From NCBI GenBank assembly GCA_003818285.1, contig RPRB01000016.1:1-50989 (forward strand): a DNA stretch of 50,989 bases, read 5' to 3'. Below the pieces are notes generated by a model. The model saw only the letters and a list, made by a program, of their open reading frames with translations, did not search any database and was not told where the DNA came from. Each line of letters opens with the position of its first letter. The stretch's first letter is position 1. Origin of the DNA: Myxococcaceae bacterium. Its GTDB lineage: Bacteria; Myxococcota; Myxococcia; Myxococcales; Myxococcaceae. Positions 1-8,047 of the stretch are shown piece after piece. The position numbers and the translations under genes are program-made.

Positions 1-654
1 CGAGAAGGGCGGCTTCCCCTCGACGTGCAGCGCGTCGTACACGCGGCGGATGAGCTCGTAGTCCTCGGCGTAGTCGATGGTCAGCCGGTGGGTCATCTGC
101 AGGTCGCGGTCCCAGACCACGTTCTTCAGCTTGAAGCGCTCCGGCCGCTCCCAGATGAACGGCGTGGTGTGCTCCCGCTCCAGGGGCTTGGTGGCCTCGC
201 GCCAGGCGGTCTCCAGCACGTCGCGCTTCATCACCTCCACGTCGTACCCGTCCGGCCACGTGGCGGGGTGGAGGTTGGAGACGTAGTCGTAGGACGGGTC
301 CTCGAGGGACGCCCCGAGGATCCGATCGACCACCGCGGGGTCGATCAGCGGGCAATCGGAGGGGATCTTCGAGACCGCGTCGCAGTCGGTCGTGCGCAGC
401 GCGGCGATGTGCCGGTCGAGGAGGTCCGTGGGATGACCGCGCACGCAGGCGACGCCGGCCTGCTTGGACAGCTCGGCCACCGGATCGTCCGAGCTCGCCG
501 TGGTCGTGGCGACGATGATCTGCGCGGGAGTCGTCGCCGCCTGGAGCCGCTCGATCATCCGGACCAGCAGCGGCTTTCCGGCGAGCGGCATCAGCACCTT
601 GCCGGGAAGACGAGTACTGCCAGTGCGTGCCTGGACGACGACCAGAACCTTCAA
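1..654 (-). CDS. SpsF-like cytidylyltransferase (CMP-KDO synthetase-type), partial at left edge
   Basis: The reverse strand encodes about 218 residues of a nucleotide-sugar cytidylyltransferase related to SpsF and KDO or acylneuraminate cytidylyltransferases, which activate acidic sugars with CTP for surface polysaccharides. The N-terminal nucleotide-binding loop QARTGSTRLPGKVL lies at residues 8-21, followed by VATTTSSDD and KIPSDCPLIDP, all typical of this Rossmann-like fold. I chose the TTG at 654-652 because a GGAG sits 6 nt upstream and the conserved core begins directly after it. The reading frame is still open at base 1, so the C-terminal part (about 30 residues by comparison with the usual length near 250) lies outside the window. 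The GT4 transferase and polysaccharide-type genes at 10.8-15 kb fit the same theme. The exact sugar cannot be read from the sequence. Confidence 0.85.
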   Translation of the reverse strand, partial: MKVLVVVQARTGSTRLPGKVLMPLAGKPLLVRMIERLQAATTPAQIIVATTTASSDDPVAELSKQAGVACVRGHPTDLLDRHIAALRTTDCDAVSKIPSDCPLIDPAVVDRILGASLEDPSYDYVSNLHPATWPDGYDVEVMKRDVLETAWREATKPLEREHTTPFIWERPERFKLKNVVWDRDLQMTHRLTIDYAEDYELIRRVYDALHVEGKPPFS

Positions 655-865
655 GAGTTGCTCCGGAACGGGCGAGAGAGCCCGCGGCGGACTTCTAGCC
701 GACCAGGCCCCTCGCCGCTGCGAAACCGTCCCTACCGGAGACCAGCACGAGCGTTGACCATCAGAAGCCAGACCTGACCTCGGGACGACTGGGTTGCCAA
801 TGGTGCATCGGTCAGTGGCTCGGAGACTCGACCGGTCGCAGCTTCGGTCACCGCGCGGAGGCCAC

Positions 866-2101
866 TTGTCGACGGATCGAACGAGTGGGGGGCTGAGCAA
901 GGGATGGGTCTGCGTGCTCGCGCTGGCGGTCGCCTGTGGCGGCAGCAGCGGCGGAGGACGGGTGGACTCCGGCACACCGGGCGCCGACGCGGGAGGCCTC
1001 CCCGCCGACGCCGGCCAGGACGGCGACGCGGGGACTTCGCCCGACGCGGGGCCGGACGCCGGGCCTCCCGCGGACGCCGGCGTGCCACCGGACGGCGGAA
1101 CGGATTCCGATGCCGGGACGGCCGACGGGACGCGGATCCAGCTCCCGCCGGGGGGCCGGCTTTACCACGGGGTCTTTCCGGCCGGGACCGGGCGGCCCGA
1201 CGCGGACATCTCGATGCAGGCGGCCGACGCGTACCGCGACGCAGTGGGGCGACCGCTCGCGTGGATCTACTTCAGCAACGAATGGTACGTGACCAAGCAG
1301 TTCCCGCGCGTGACGGCGGAGGCGATCCGCTCACGGGGTGCCGTGCCGTTCATCCGTCTGCACATGCGTAGCCAGCAGCGGCAGCTGATCCCCGATCCCA
1401 GGTACACGCTGGACCGGATCGCCGCCGGAGAGTTCGACGGCGAGCTGCGCACCTGGGCGGATGGAGCGAAGGCCTTCGGGACGGCGGTCATCGTCCAGTA
1501 CGGCACCGAGGTGAACGGCGACTGGTACCCCTGGAGCCCGCCCTACAACGGCGGTTTCGAGGTTGGACCGGCGAAGTTCCAGCTGGCCTTCCGTCGGATC
1601 GTCGAGGTGATGCGCGACCAGGGAGCGAACAACATCACCTGGGCGTTCCACCTCAACGGCGAGAACTGGCCGAGCGACACCCCGCTGAACAATGCCGGTG
1701 CCTACTACCCTGGGGACGACGTGGTCGACTGGATCGGATTCTCGATCTACCAGACCCAAGGGCCCGACCAGACGAAATGCCGCGACCTCGATGCGCTCCT
1801 GAAGGCCCGCGAGGCGGAGCTCGGGGATGTCGCGAGTCGAAAGCCGCTCTTCCTGTTCGAGTTCGGGACCAATGTCGTGGCCACCGCGTGCAAACCGGTC
1901 GAGTGGACCCGGAAGACGCTGGAGGACCTGCTCGGCGGCCGCTGGCCGGAGCTGCGCGGCTTCTCCTGGTGGAGCGAGACGTTCACGGACGGCTCCTCCG
2001 TCATGAGCGTCCCCGACACGCCCGAGCTGCGGGAGGCGTTCCACGACGTGCTGAACGGGCCGCTCGGGCCAAATCTGCAGGACCGGCCGATCGTGCGGTG
2101 A
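866..2101 (+). CDS. GH26-type glycoside hydrolase (beta-mannanase-like) lipoprotein
   Basis: This is a secreted lipoprotein of about 411 residues. A signal peptide ends in LALAVAC, giving a lipidated Cys near residue 24. An Asp/Ala/Gly-rich linker (about residues 25-95, DAG repeats) follows, the low-complexity spacer common in myxobacterial lipoproteins. The catalytic domain resembles GH26 enzymes. The segment GTEVNGDWYPW (Glu near 215) matches the acid/base region, and LFLFEFGT (Glu near 332) matches the nucleophile strand, so a mannan or related beta-glycan is the likely substrate. The frame is open further upstream to a TTG at 794, but the TTG at 866 has GGAGG 5 nt before it and places the signal peptide at the true N-terminus. 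It is divergent from the cytidylyltransferase gene. Family assignment is good; substrate is inferred. Confidence 0.83.
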   Translation: MSTDRTSGGLSKGWVCVLALAVACGGSSGGGRVDSGTPGADAGGLPADAGQDGDAGTSPDAGPDAGPPADAGVPPDGGTDSDAGTADGTRIQLPPGGRLYHGVFPAGTGRPDADISMQAADAYRDAVGRPLAWIYFSNEWYVTKQFPRVTAEAIRSRGAVPFIRLHMRSQQRQLIPDPRYTLDRIAAGEFDGELRTWADGAKAFGTAVIVQYGTEVNGDWYPWSPPYNGGFEVGPAKFQLAFRRIVEVMRDQGANNITWAFHLNGENWPSDTPLNNAGAYYPGDDVVDWIGFSIYQTQGPDQTKCRDLDALLKAREAELGDVASRKPLFLFEFGTNVVATACKPVEWTRKTLEDLLGGRWPELRGFSWWSETFTDGSSVMSVPDTPELREAFHDVLNGPLGPNLQDRPIVR

Positions 2102-2132
2102 TTCGGAGTGAGGGCGATGGGCGACTGAGTTC

Positions 2133-2831
2133 CTACAGCACGCCCCAGCCGCCCGGGTCCTCGTAGATGACCCGGATCTCGGACTCGGGCGCGGGCGGGC
2201 GGGGGATGTCCCGGCGAACGCTGGGGACCGTCTGGGAGACGCTGGGCGGCCGCGGCGGCTTCGGCTCGACGCCGTTGGTTTGCGCGAATCCACGGATCGC
2301 CGCACGCGCCGGGCTCTCGTCCTCGGCCGCGTGACCACCGTTGACGTTGACCGGCTGGCCGTTCGTCGTCGGCCGCGCCGTGGGCATCGGGATCTCCCGG
2401 CCTCGAAGCGGGCGCGTCCGCACCGTGGGCAGGTCCGCATCGTCGTACCGCGGGTCGGGGGCGGGAAGGGGCACCGTCTCGACGAGCGGCTTGGTCACGC
2501 CCGTCGGAGCACGGAACGACGGACCGAGCAGCGCGCGGTCCGCCTTCCGCCGATCCCCACCGCTCCGCCGCTCGAACGCACGGTACAGCGGGTTCTCCGG
2601 CAGCGGCTCCACCATCCGCTTCGCCTGACCCAGCACTTCGTCCACGTGCGCCATCAGCGGCTCGACCGCGGGCCCGTACAGCTTCCGGATCGCCTTCCCC
2701 ATCGCCTCGAGTCGGCCCGCGTCCTCGCCGATCATCGGCGCGACCAGCGCCTGCGCCTTGCTGAACACCGCCCGGAACCGCTCCAGCTCGTCGTAGAAGT
2801 CCTGAAGCCTGGCCCTGTCGAGGTCGTCCAC
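2133..2831 (-). CDS. Hypothetical protein with Pro-rich C-terminal half
   Basis: I do not recognise this protein. The N-terminal half (about residues 1-85) is predicted to be helical, with alternating acidic and hydrophobic residues (DRARLQDFYDELERFRAVF), and ends near PENPLYRAFERR. The C-terminal half is disordered, rich in Pro, Arg and Asn, and finishes with EIRVIYEDPGGWGVL. No signal peptide or membrane segment is seen, so it is probably cytoplasmic. The frame is open up to a GTG at 2906, but I prefer the GTG at 2831-2829 because GGAGGAG lies about 8 nt upstream. The region between those starts is a perfect 21-bp tandem duplication carrying that same ribosome-binding site. It lies downstream of the amidohydrolase gene on the same strand and could be cotranscribed with it. 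Confidence 0.6.
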   Translation of the reverse strand: MDDLDRARLQDFYDELERFRAVFSKAQALVAPMIGEDAGRLEAMGKAIRKLYGPAVEPLMAHVDEVLGQAKRMVEPLPENPLYRAFERRSGGDRRKADRALLGPSFRAPTGVTKPLVETVPLPAPDPRYDDADLPTVRTRPLRGREIPMPTARPTTNGQPVNVNGGHAAEDESPARAAIRGFAQTNGVEPKPPRPPSVSQTVPSVRRDIPRPPAPESEIRVIYEDPGGWGVL

Positions 2832-2872
2832 CGACTGCTCCTCCCGTACATCCGACTGCTCCTCCCGTACAT
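2831..2872. repeat. 21-bp perfect tandem duplication at a translation start
   Basis: Two identical 21-bp units abut at 2831-2851 and 2852-2872. Read on the reverse strand, each contains GGGAGGAGCAGTCGG, so the likely Shine-Dalgarno of the leftward hypothetical gene is present twice. Only the copy next to the GTG at 2831 is well placed. In the longer reading frame the repeat would encode DVREEQS twice. Confidence 0.9.
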
Positions 2873-2956
2873 CGCCCACCAGAAGACTACCGGTCTGTAG
2901 CGACACCCCAAATTTTTTCCCTGATTTCTCCGGCTCTTACGTGGTGGGAGGAGGGA

Positions 2957-4231
2957 CTACCGCGAGAACACGGATTTCCCAGCGGTCCACGTCGCGCGAA
3001 CACGGGTGAGCGCCTCCACGTCGACCCGCGGATCGCCCTCGACGAGCACCAGATCCGCCGGAGTTCCCACGGCCAGGGCCCCCCGGGCAGGGTCCTTCAT
3101 CCGTCGCGCGGGGGCGGAGGTCAGGGAGCCGAGGATCGCGCGCCAGTCCATGCCCGCGCCCGCCATCCGGCGGACCTCCTCGTCCGCGTCCTTCTCCGGG
3201 ATGTAGCCGACGTCGGTCCCGAACAGCACCTCGCCGCCGGCGGCCACGAACGCCCGGAGCTGGTCCGCGCCGGTCGCGATGAACCGGTCCGCCCCCTCCT
3301 TCGGCACGCCGCCTCGCTCCATCTCCACCTGCCAGAGGCTCAGGGTTGGAACCACCGCCATCCGACGCGCCCGCATTCGCTGGATGAGCTCGGGCGACCA
3401 GGGGCCTCCGTCCGGGGCGGTGTGGGCCAGCACGTTCACCCCACCCTCGATGGCCGCCTCGATCCCCGGGATCGTCCCCGGATGCGCGAAGACCACCAGC
3501 CCGTGGCGATGCGCCTCCGCCGTCGCGCCCTTCACCACCGCCACGTCCATGAGCCCCGTCCTGCTGCCGCCGAGCCACGTCCCGACGAACAGCTTCGTCG
3601 CCCGGGCTCCCAGCCGGAGGCTCTGCTGGACGAAGCGCGCCGCCTCGGAGCCGGTCTTCGGCTGCGGCAGCCCATCCGCCACCTCGTCCCCGAGCGCCTT
3701 CCGCACGTAGATCGGCACGCCGCCCGCCGGGTACATCGGGATGCCCGTCGTGAGGATCCGGGGGCAATCCAGCGATGGAGCGCGCCGCCGCAGCGCCACC
3801 GTGTTCTCCGGCCACGACCCGAGGTCCACCACCGTCGTGAACCCGCGCGAGGTCAGCATCTCCCGGCACCCGCGGCTCAGGTCCTCCGCCGGCCGGTGCG
3901 CGGCATCGACGAACCGCTCGTCCGTGAAATGCACGTGCACGTTCCAGTAGCCCGGGAGCACCGTCCCGCCGCGCCCGTCCACCCGGCGGGCGCCCTGGGG
4001 CACGGGCACCGCCGCCGACGGGCCGATCGCCTTCACTCGCCCGTCTCGCACCACCACCGTCCCGTCTTCGACCACGGCCCCGGCCGGCGAGGCGATCAGC
4101 CGCGCGTGCTCGATGGCCCAGGTCTCGCCGGCCCGGGCCTCCAGCGTGACCAACAACGCGGTCGCGAGCAGCTCACGCCATCGGTGACTCGGTGCGCGAC
4201 GGCTCCCCGGACTCGCTCCTCGCAGCGGCAT
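2957..4231 (-). CDS. Exported amidohydrolase family protein
   Basis: This 424-residue protein belongs to the metal-dependent amidohydrolase superfamily (imidazolonepropionase or prolidase-like branch). A positively charged N-terminus and hydrophobic segment (WRELLATALLVTLEARA) suggest export. A small beta-sandwich strand set (ARLIASPAGAVVEDGTVVVRDG) precedes the TIM barrel. Metal-ligand motifs are visible: HVH near residues 99-101, a conserved Lys in ATKLFVGTW, His in VFAHPGT, His in NVLAHTAPDGG, and the Asp of LFGTDVG. The C-terminus has LASTAPARRMK-like features (LTSAPARRMKDPARGAL) and the DLVLVEGDP strand that closes the sandwich. The start overlaps the 3' end of the upstream flavoprotein gene by 59 bases, with AGGAGG 12 nt before ATG, so the two are probably translated from one transcript. 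The substrate is unknown. Confidence 0.85.
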   Translation of the reverse strand: MPLRGASPGSRRAPSHRWRELLATALLVTLEARAGETWAIEHARLIASPAGAVVEDGTVVVRDGRVKAIGPSAAVPVPQGARRVDGRGGTVLPGYWNVHVHFTDERFVDAAHRPAEDLSRGCREMLTSRGFTTVVDLGSWPENTVALRRRAPSLDCPRILTTGIPMYPAGGVPIYVRKALGDEVADGLPQPKTGSEAARFVQQSLRLGARATKLFVGTWLGGSRTGLMDVAVVKGATAEAHRHGLVVFAHPGTIPGIEAAIEGGVNVLAHTAPDGGPWSPELIQRMRARRMAVVPTLSLWQVEMERGGVPKEGADRFIATGADQLRAFVAAGGEVLFGTDVGYIPEKDADEEVRRMAGAGMDWRAILGSLTSAPARRMKDPARGALAVGTPADLVLVEGDPRVDVEALTRVRATWTAGKSVFSR

Positions 4232-5378
4232 ACGCGGCAGGCGCCTCCTGTGTCGTCGTCCCGGTCATCGCTGCCCCGACCAGCCAGTGGATCCCCCTCT
4301 GGAACGACGCGCTGTTGTACGTACGTGCCAGCCCGTCGAGCATTCCATTCGAGACCATGTCCCGCAGCAGGTACCCGGCCGCGAACCCGACGGTGAAGCG
4401 CTTCCGCAACGCCCTCAGATAGCCGCGCCACGCCGCGAACTCGCTGGCCTCGCCCCGCACCACCCGCGCCACCGCGTCCGCGCCGTACATGCCCGACTGC
4501 ATCGCCTGGCTGATCCCCTCGCCGGTCCCGTTGTGCGTCAGCCTCGCGGCCTCGCCGATCAGCAGCGCGCCCGGCCGCGTCACGTTCGCGATCCAGGTGG
4601 TGTGCACGATCGGATGGCCCTTCCACCCGCCGACCTGTCTCGCGCTCCGCAGCTCCTTGGCGTAGTGCCGCTCCAGGAATCGCCGGAACACTGCGCGCAG
4701 ATCGCGCGGAACCTTCCGCCCGTACTCGTCCTGCGCGTCGATGCAGATGCCGATGTTCACCCGCGTGGCCGTCTCCGGGAACAGCCAGCCGTAGAGCGGC
4801 GACAGCTCCGGATCGAACACCATGTCCAGCCGGCCGGGCTCGAAGTCCGGCCCCTCCCACCAGCCCATCAGGGTGTCGATGTGCCGGCGCTCGCGGTCGT
4901 CCCGCGTGAACAGACTGGGCGCGCCGTCTGCGAACAGCGTCCACCGCGCGCGGATCTCCGTCCCGTCGAACCCGCGCACCCCCACCACCCGCCCGTCCTC
5001 CTCGAGGGCCTCGGCCACCCGGAAGCCGTCGCGGAACCCCACTCCGAGCGACCGGGCCCGCTCGACGAGCAGGTTGTCGAACTCCTTCCGGAGCAGGATC
5101 ACCGCCGCCGAGTTCGCCGGGGCACGCAGCTCCTCCCCGGACTGGGTCACGAAGCGCACCGTGAGCACCGGGTTCGCCCGCCTTCGCAGCTCGGGGCCGA
5201 TCCCCAGCGCCTCCGCCAGGTGCAGCGCCGCCGGCGACAGCCCGGAGCCGCAGGTCTTGTTCCGCGGGAACCGGTCCCTGTCCACCAGCAGCACGTCCTT
5301 GATTCCCAGCTGGCACATCTGCACCGCCGCCGCGGCGCCCGAAGGACCCGCACCCACGATGAGGATCTCGGTCTCCAT
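4173..5378 (-). CDS. Geranylgeranyl reductase family FAD-dependent oxidoreductase
   Basis: This 401-residue flavoprotein has the N-terminal dinucleotide-binding motif ILIVGAGPSGAAAA (about residues 4-17). The family motif RFPRNKTCGSGLSP appears near residues 36-49, and the second FAD contact GALLIGEAARLTHNGTGEGI near residue 285. This arrangement is typical of the geranylgeranyl-reductase/halogenase-like group, which reduces isoprenoid double bonds in quinones, lipids or carotenoids. No membrane segment is evident. The ATG at 5378 is chosen because GAGGTG lies 7 nt upstream; a GTG 9 bases earlier overlaps that site. It is transcribed away from the AAA ATPase gene, and its 3' end overlaps the amidohydrolase start. 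The family is clear; the particular isoprenoid substrate is not. Confidence 0.88.
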   Translation of the reverse strand: METEILIVGAGPSGAAAAVQMCQLGIKDVLLVDRDRFPRNKTCGSGLSPAALHLAEALGIGPELRRRANPVLTVRFVTQSGEELRAPANSAAVILLRKEFDNLLVERARSLGVGFRDGFRVAEALEEDGRVVGVRGFDGTEIRARWTLFADGAPSLFTRDDRERRHIDTLMGWWEGPDFEPGRLDMVFDPELSPLYGWLFPETATRVNIGICIDAQDEYGRKVPRDLRAVFRRFLERHYAKELRSARQVGGWKGHPIVHTTWIANVTRPGALLIGEAARLTHNGTGEGISQAMQSGMYGADAVARVVRGEASEFAAWRGYLRALRKRFTVGFAAGYLLRDMVSNGMLDGLARTYNSASFQRGIHWLVGAAMTGTTTQEAPAAYAAARSESGEPSRTESPMA

Positions 5379-5480
5379 TGGACGCACCTCAGGTAGCGAG
5401 ATGTGGTCGCGGCCTCAAGGGGCGAAGGACGGCCGGCAGGGTTCCGGACGGAGATTCGTCGTCTATGCTGCGGGAACACC

Positions 5481-7031
5481 GTGCCCCAGACAGCAGAGCG
5501 CCCCGTCGCCTCCCCTCGCCAGCCCCGCTTCGTCGGCGAGCTGGACACCCTCATCCGTGCGCGCTACCCGCTGGTCTACCTCGTCTCCTCCGAGGAGACA
5601 CGCGTCGAGGAGCTCCTGAAAGGCATCGCTCGCGGCCACGGCAAGTCGCTCATCGGCTGGTCTGCCGTGCGCGGGCTCCACCGCCTCGACGAGACCCGCG
5701 GGGTCGCGCTGCCGTCCGAGACCGAGGACCCCTTCGCCGCGCTCCAGGCACTCCGCGGACTCCAGGAACCCGCCCTGATCGTCCTCAAGGACCTCCATGC
5801 CTGGCTCGACGACCGCCGGCTGGTCCGCGCGCTCCGAGAACTCGGCCAGACGCTGAAGAGCAGCTACACGACGGTCCTCGTCCTGGCGCCCGTGCTTCAG
5901 CTCCCCGTGGAGCTGGAGAAGGAGATCGCCGTCCTCGACGTCCCGCTCCCAACCTTCGCCGAGCTGGCCGATCTCCTCCGCGAGATCGTGGGCGTGCTCC
6001 GGAGGTCCGGCCGCATCGCGGTGGACCTCAAGCGGGAGGAGGGCGAGCAGCTGATCAAGGCCGCCCTGGGCCTCACCCTCCAGGAGGCCGAGAACGCCTT
6101 CGCCAAGGCCATCGCCGAGAACGACCGCCTCGACGCTTCGGACATCCAGCGGGTCATGGACGAGAAGCGCCAGCTCATCCGGAAGAGTGGGCTCCTCGAG
6201 TACTACCCGGTGGACCAGTCGCTCGCGGCCGTCGGCGGGCTCCAGAACCTGAAGGACTGGCTGCACCGCCGGGCCCGCGCCTTCACAGCCGAGGCGCACG
6301 CCTTCGGTCTCCCCGAGCCCCGAGGGCTGCTCCTCCTCGGCGTCCAGGGCTGCGGGAAGAGCCTCACCGCCAAGGCCATCGCCTCCCAGTGGGCGCTGCC
6401 GCTGCTCCGTCTGGACATGGGCCGGGTGTTCAGCGGGCTGGTGGGCTCGAGCGAGGAGAACCTGCGCCGCGCCATCCGTGTCGCGGAGAGCGCCGCACCG
6501 GCGGTCCTCTGGCTCGACGAGATCGACAAGGCCCTCTCCGGCTCGGCGTCGTCGAACGTGAGCGACGGCGGCACCACCGCCCGGGTGCTGGGCACGTTCC
6601 TCACCTGGCTCCAGGAGAAGACGGCGCCGGTCTTCGTCGTCGCCACCGCCAACCGGGTGGAGGGGCTCCCGCCCGAGCTCCTGCGCAAGGGGCGGTTCGA
6701 CGAGATCTTCTTCATCGACCTCCCCGACGCGGCCGAACGCGAGGAGATCCTCCGGATCCACCTGACCCGCCGCGGGCGCAAGCCGGAGAGCTTCGATCTC
6801 GCGGCACTCGCCGCTCGCGCCGAGCAGTTCAGCGGCGCCGAGCTGGAGCAGGCGGTGGTGGAGGGCCTCCACGCCGCATTCGATGTCCGGACCCAGCTCG
6901 CGGACGGCCACCTCGCCCAGGCCATCTCCGAGACGGTGCCTCTGGCAGTGACCCTCCGCGAGGAGATCTCGCGGATCCGCGACTGGGCGCGCGATCGCAC
7001 GCGGTCCGCCTCGCGCGGGACCTCGCGGTGA
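5481..7031 (+). CDS. Ycf46-like AAA family ATPase
   Basis: This protein is about 516 residues if started at the GTG at 5481; the frame is open to 5403 but the extra N-terminus is low-complexity and unlike the family. Residues 15-200 form the N-terminal domain seen in Ycf46-type proteins, where the peptide YPLVYLVSSEETRVEELL begins a degenerate nucleoside-triphosphatase fold. The C-terminal AAA module is complete. It has Walker A GVQGCGKSLTAK (near 286), Walker B VLWLDEIDKA (near 342), the sensor region FVVATANRVEGLPPELLRKG, and the arginine-finger segment GRFDEIFF. It is the first gene of a three-gene run in which the next two starts overlap the preceding stops (GTGA), so translation is likely coupled. 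Ycf46-type proteins have been linked to photosynthesis or carbon-use regulation in cyanobacteria; the role here is unknown. Confidence 0.88.
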   Translation: MPQTAERPVASPRQPRFVGELDTLIRARYPLVYLVSSEETRVEELLKGIARGHGKSLIGWSAVRGLHRLDETRGVALPSETEDPFAALQALRGLQEPALIVLKDLHAWLDDRRLVRALRELGQTLKSSYTTVLVLAPVLQLPVELEKEIAVLDVPLPTFAELADLLREIVGVLRRSGRIAVDLKREEGEQLIKAALGLTLQEAENAFAKAIAENDRLDASDIQRVMDEKRQLIRKSGLLEYYPVDQSLAAVGGLQNLKDWLHRRARAFTAEAHAFGLPEPRGLLLLGVQGCGKSLTAKAIASQWALPLLRLDMGRVFSGLVGSSEENLRRAIRVAESAAPAVLWLDEIDKALSGSASSNVSDGGTTARVLGTFLTWLQEKTAPVFVVATANRVEGLPPELLRKGRFDEIFFIDLPDAAEREEILRIHLTRRGRKPESFDLAALAARAEQFSGAELEQAVVEGLHAAFDVRTQLADGHLAQAISETVPLAVTLREEISRIRDWARDRTRSASRGTSR

Positions 7032-7687
7032 AGTTCCTCACCCGCTTCCAGCGACTCGAGCGCTCGCGCCGGGCGGGTGAGGAGGCACGCCGCACCACCG
7101 GAGAGCGCTTCCGGGCCATCGAGCCGGCCAGCCCGATCCCGGAGGTCCGCGCGGGAGACCTCGCGCGGTTCGTGCCCGCCGCCGACGCTCCGCTGGAGCT
7201 CCAGTCGCCATCGGACGCGCAGCCATTCGTTCGTTGCCCGGCCTGCGGGGTCGACTCGCTGCTCGGCACTCGCCGCTGCACCTGCGGCACTGCCCTCGAC
7301 ACGCTGGAGGCGGTGGCCTTCAACACCGCGCTCTGGGACCGGCACCTCGAGGAACGGGCGCGGCACGACGCGGAGCAGCAGCGCGCCCGCGCGGAGGATC
7401 TCGACGAGGCACGGCGACTCCAGCAGGAGCGCCGGGCACTCGGCGAGTCGATCGCGCGGGAGATTGCCGAGCGCGAGAGTCTCGGTGCCGGAAGACGCCT
7501 GTCCTGGGGCCTGACCAGCGTCGTTCTGGCGGTGTGCGGTGCCTTGCTGCTGCTCCGGTTGGGGCCGGTGGGCCGCGGCGTCCTCGCCTTCCTGCTCGGA
7601 GCGGCATGTGTGCGCTGGGTGGTGGGGTGGGTCCGGCGCCGCTCGGGCGAGATTGACCCGGGGGGCGGGTCCAGCGTCGACCGGTGA
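7028..7687 (+). CDS. Zinc-ribbon, coiled-coil, membrane-anchored protein
   Basis: This 219-residue protein begins at a GTG overlapping the stop codon of the AAA ATPase gene (GTGA), which also settles the start. Its layout is visible. A charged N-terminal region (KFLTRFQRLERSRRAGEEARR) is followed by a Cys cluster CPACGVDSLLGTRRCTCGT (about residues 75-93) that could bind one zinc. A highly charged helix likely to form a coiled coil (about 110-155, DLDEARRLQQERRALGESIA) comes next, then one or two hydrophobic segments (LTSVVLAVCGALLLLRLG and GVLAFLLGAACVRWVVGWV). This suggests a membrane-anchored partner of the ATPase with its Zn-ribbon in the cytoplasm. I know no named family for it; the description rests on sequence features alone. 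Confidence 0.8.
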   Translation: MKFLTRFQRLERSRRAGEEARRTTGERFRAIEPASPIPEVRAGDLARFVPAADAPLELQSPSDAQPFVRCPACGVDSLLGTRRCTCGTALDTLEAVAFNTALWDRHLEERARHDAEQQRARAEDLDEARRLQQERRALGESIAREIAERESLGAGRRLSWGLTSVVLAVCGALLLLRLGPVGRGVLAFLLGAACVRWVVGWVRRRSGEIDPGGGSSVDR

Positions 7688-7983
7688 GCAGGGAGTACAT
7701 CAGGCTCCCTTGCCGCCTATGCGGGCAAGTTTCACCCTGCCGCACCATGCTGGGCTTCCTGAAGCGGCGATCGGCGCGTGACGAGCTGCCGGAGGGCACC
7801 ACCTGCCAGTGGTGCCGGAAGGTGATTCCGGCCACGACCAACGAAGAGCTTTATCTGGCCGGAGCGGTTCTCGACCCGCTCGCCGGCTGGTTCTGCTCCA
7901 CCCCCTGTGCCCAGCAGTACGGGGTTCGGTTCCGGGTCCAGCCGTCGCGCACGCCGCCCGGCGGCTCCCGTCGAGCGCGCTAG
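7684..7983 (+). CDS. Small Cys-rich (zinc-binding type) protein
   Basis: This is a 99-residue protein whose GTG start overlaps the TGA of the preceding gene (GTGA), continuing the coupled operon. It carries an N-terminal CRLCGQVSPC cluster and a second pair CQWCRKVI...FCSTPCAQQYG. The latter resembles treble-clef or FCS-type zinc fingers, in which the final Cys pair begins a helix. The hydrophobic stretch ELYLAGAVLDPLAGWFC between them is short and more likely buried than membrane-spanning. A shorter version could start at the ATG at 7747, which has no good ribosome-binding site and would lose the first Cys cluster. Together with the upstream gene it makes two putative zinc proteins beside one AAA ATPase. 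Function unknown. Confidence 0.72.
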   Translation: MSREYIRLPCRLCGQVSPCRTMLGFLKRRSARDELPEGTTCQWCRKVIPATTNEELYLAGAVLDPLAGWFCSTPCAQQYGVRFRVQPSRTPPGGSRRAR

Positions 7984-8047
7984 TCGGCGCGCATCCGGGT
8001 CCTCCGCACGTCGGCCACGACCACTGGCCTGCTCCCCGCGGGCCTGC

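Noticed and set aside
794-865. Upstream TTG at 794 as the start of the GH26-type lipoprotein.
   Set aside because: It would bury the signal peptide 24 residues inside the protein; the TTG at 866 has a good ribosome-binding site.
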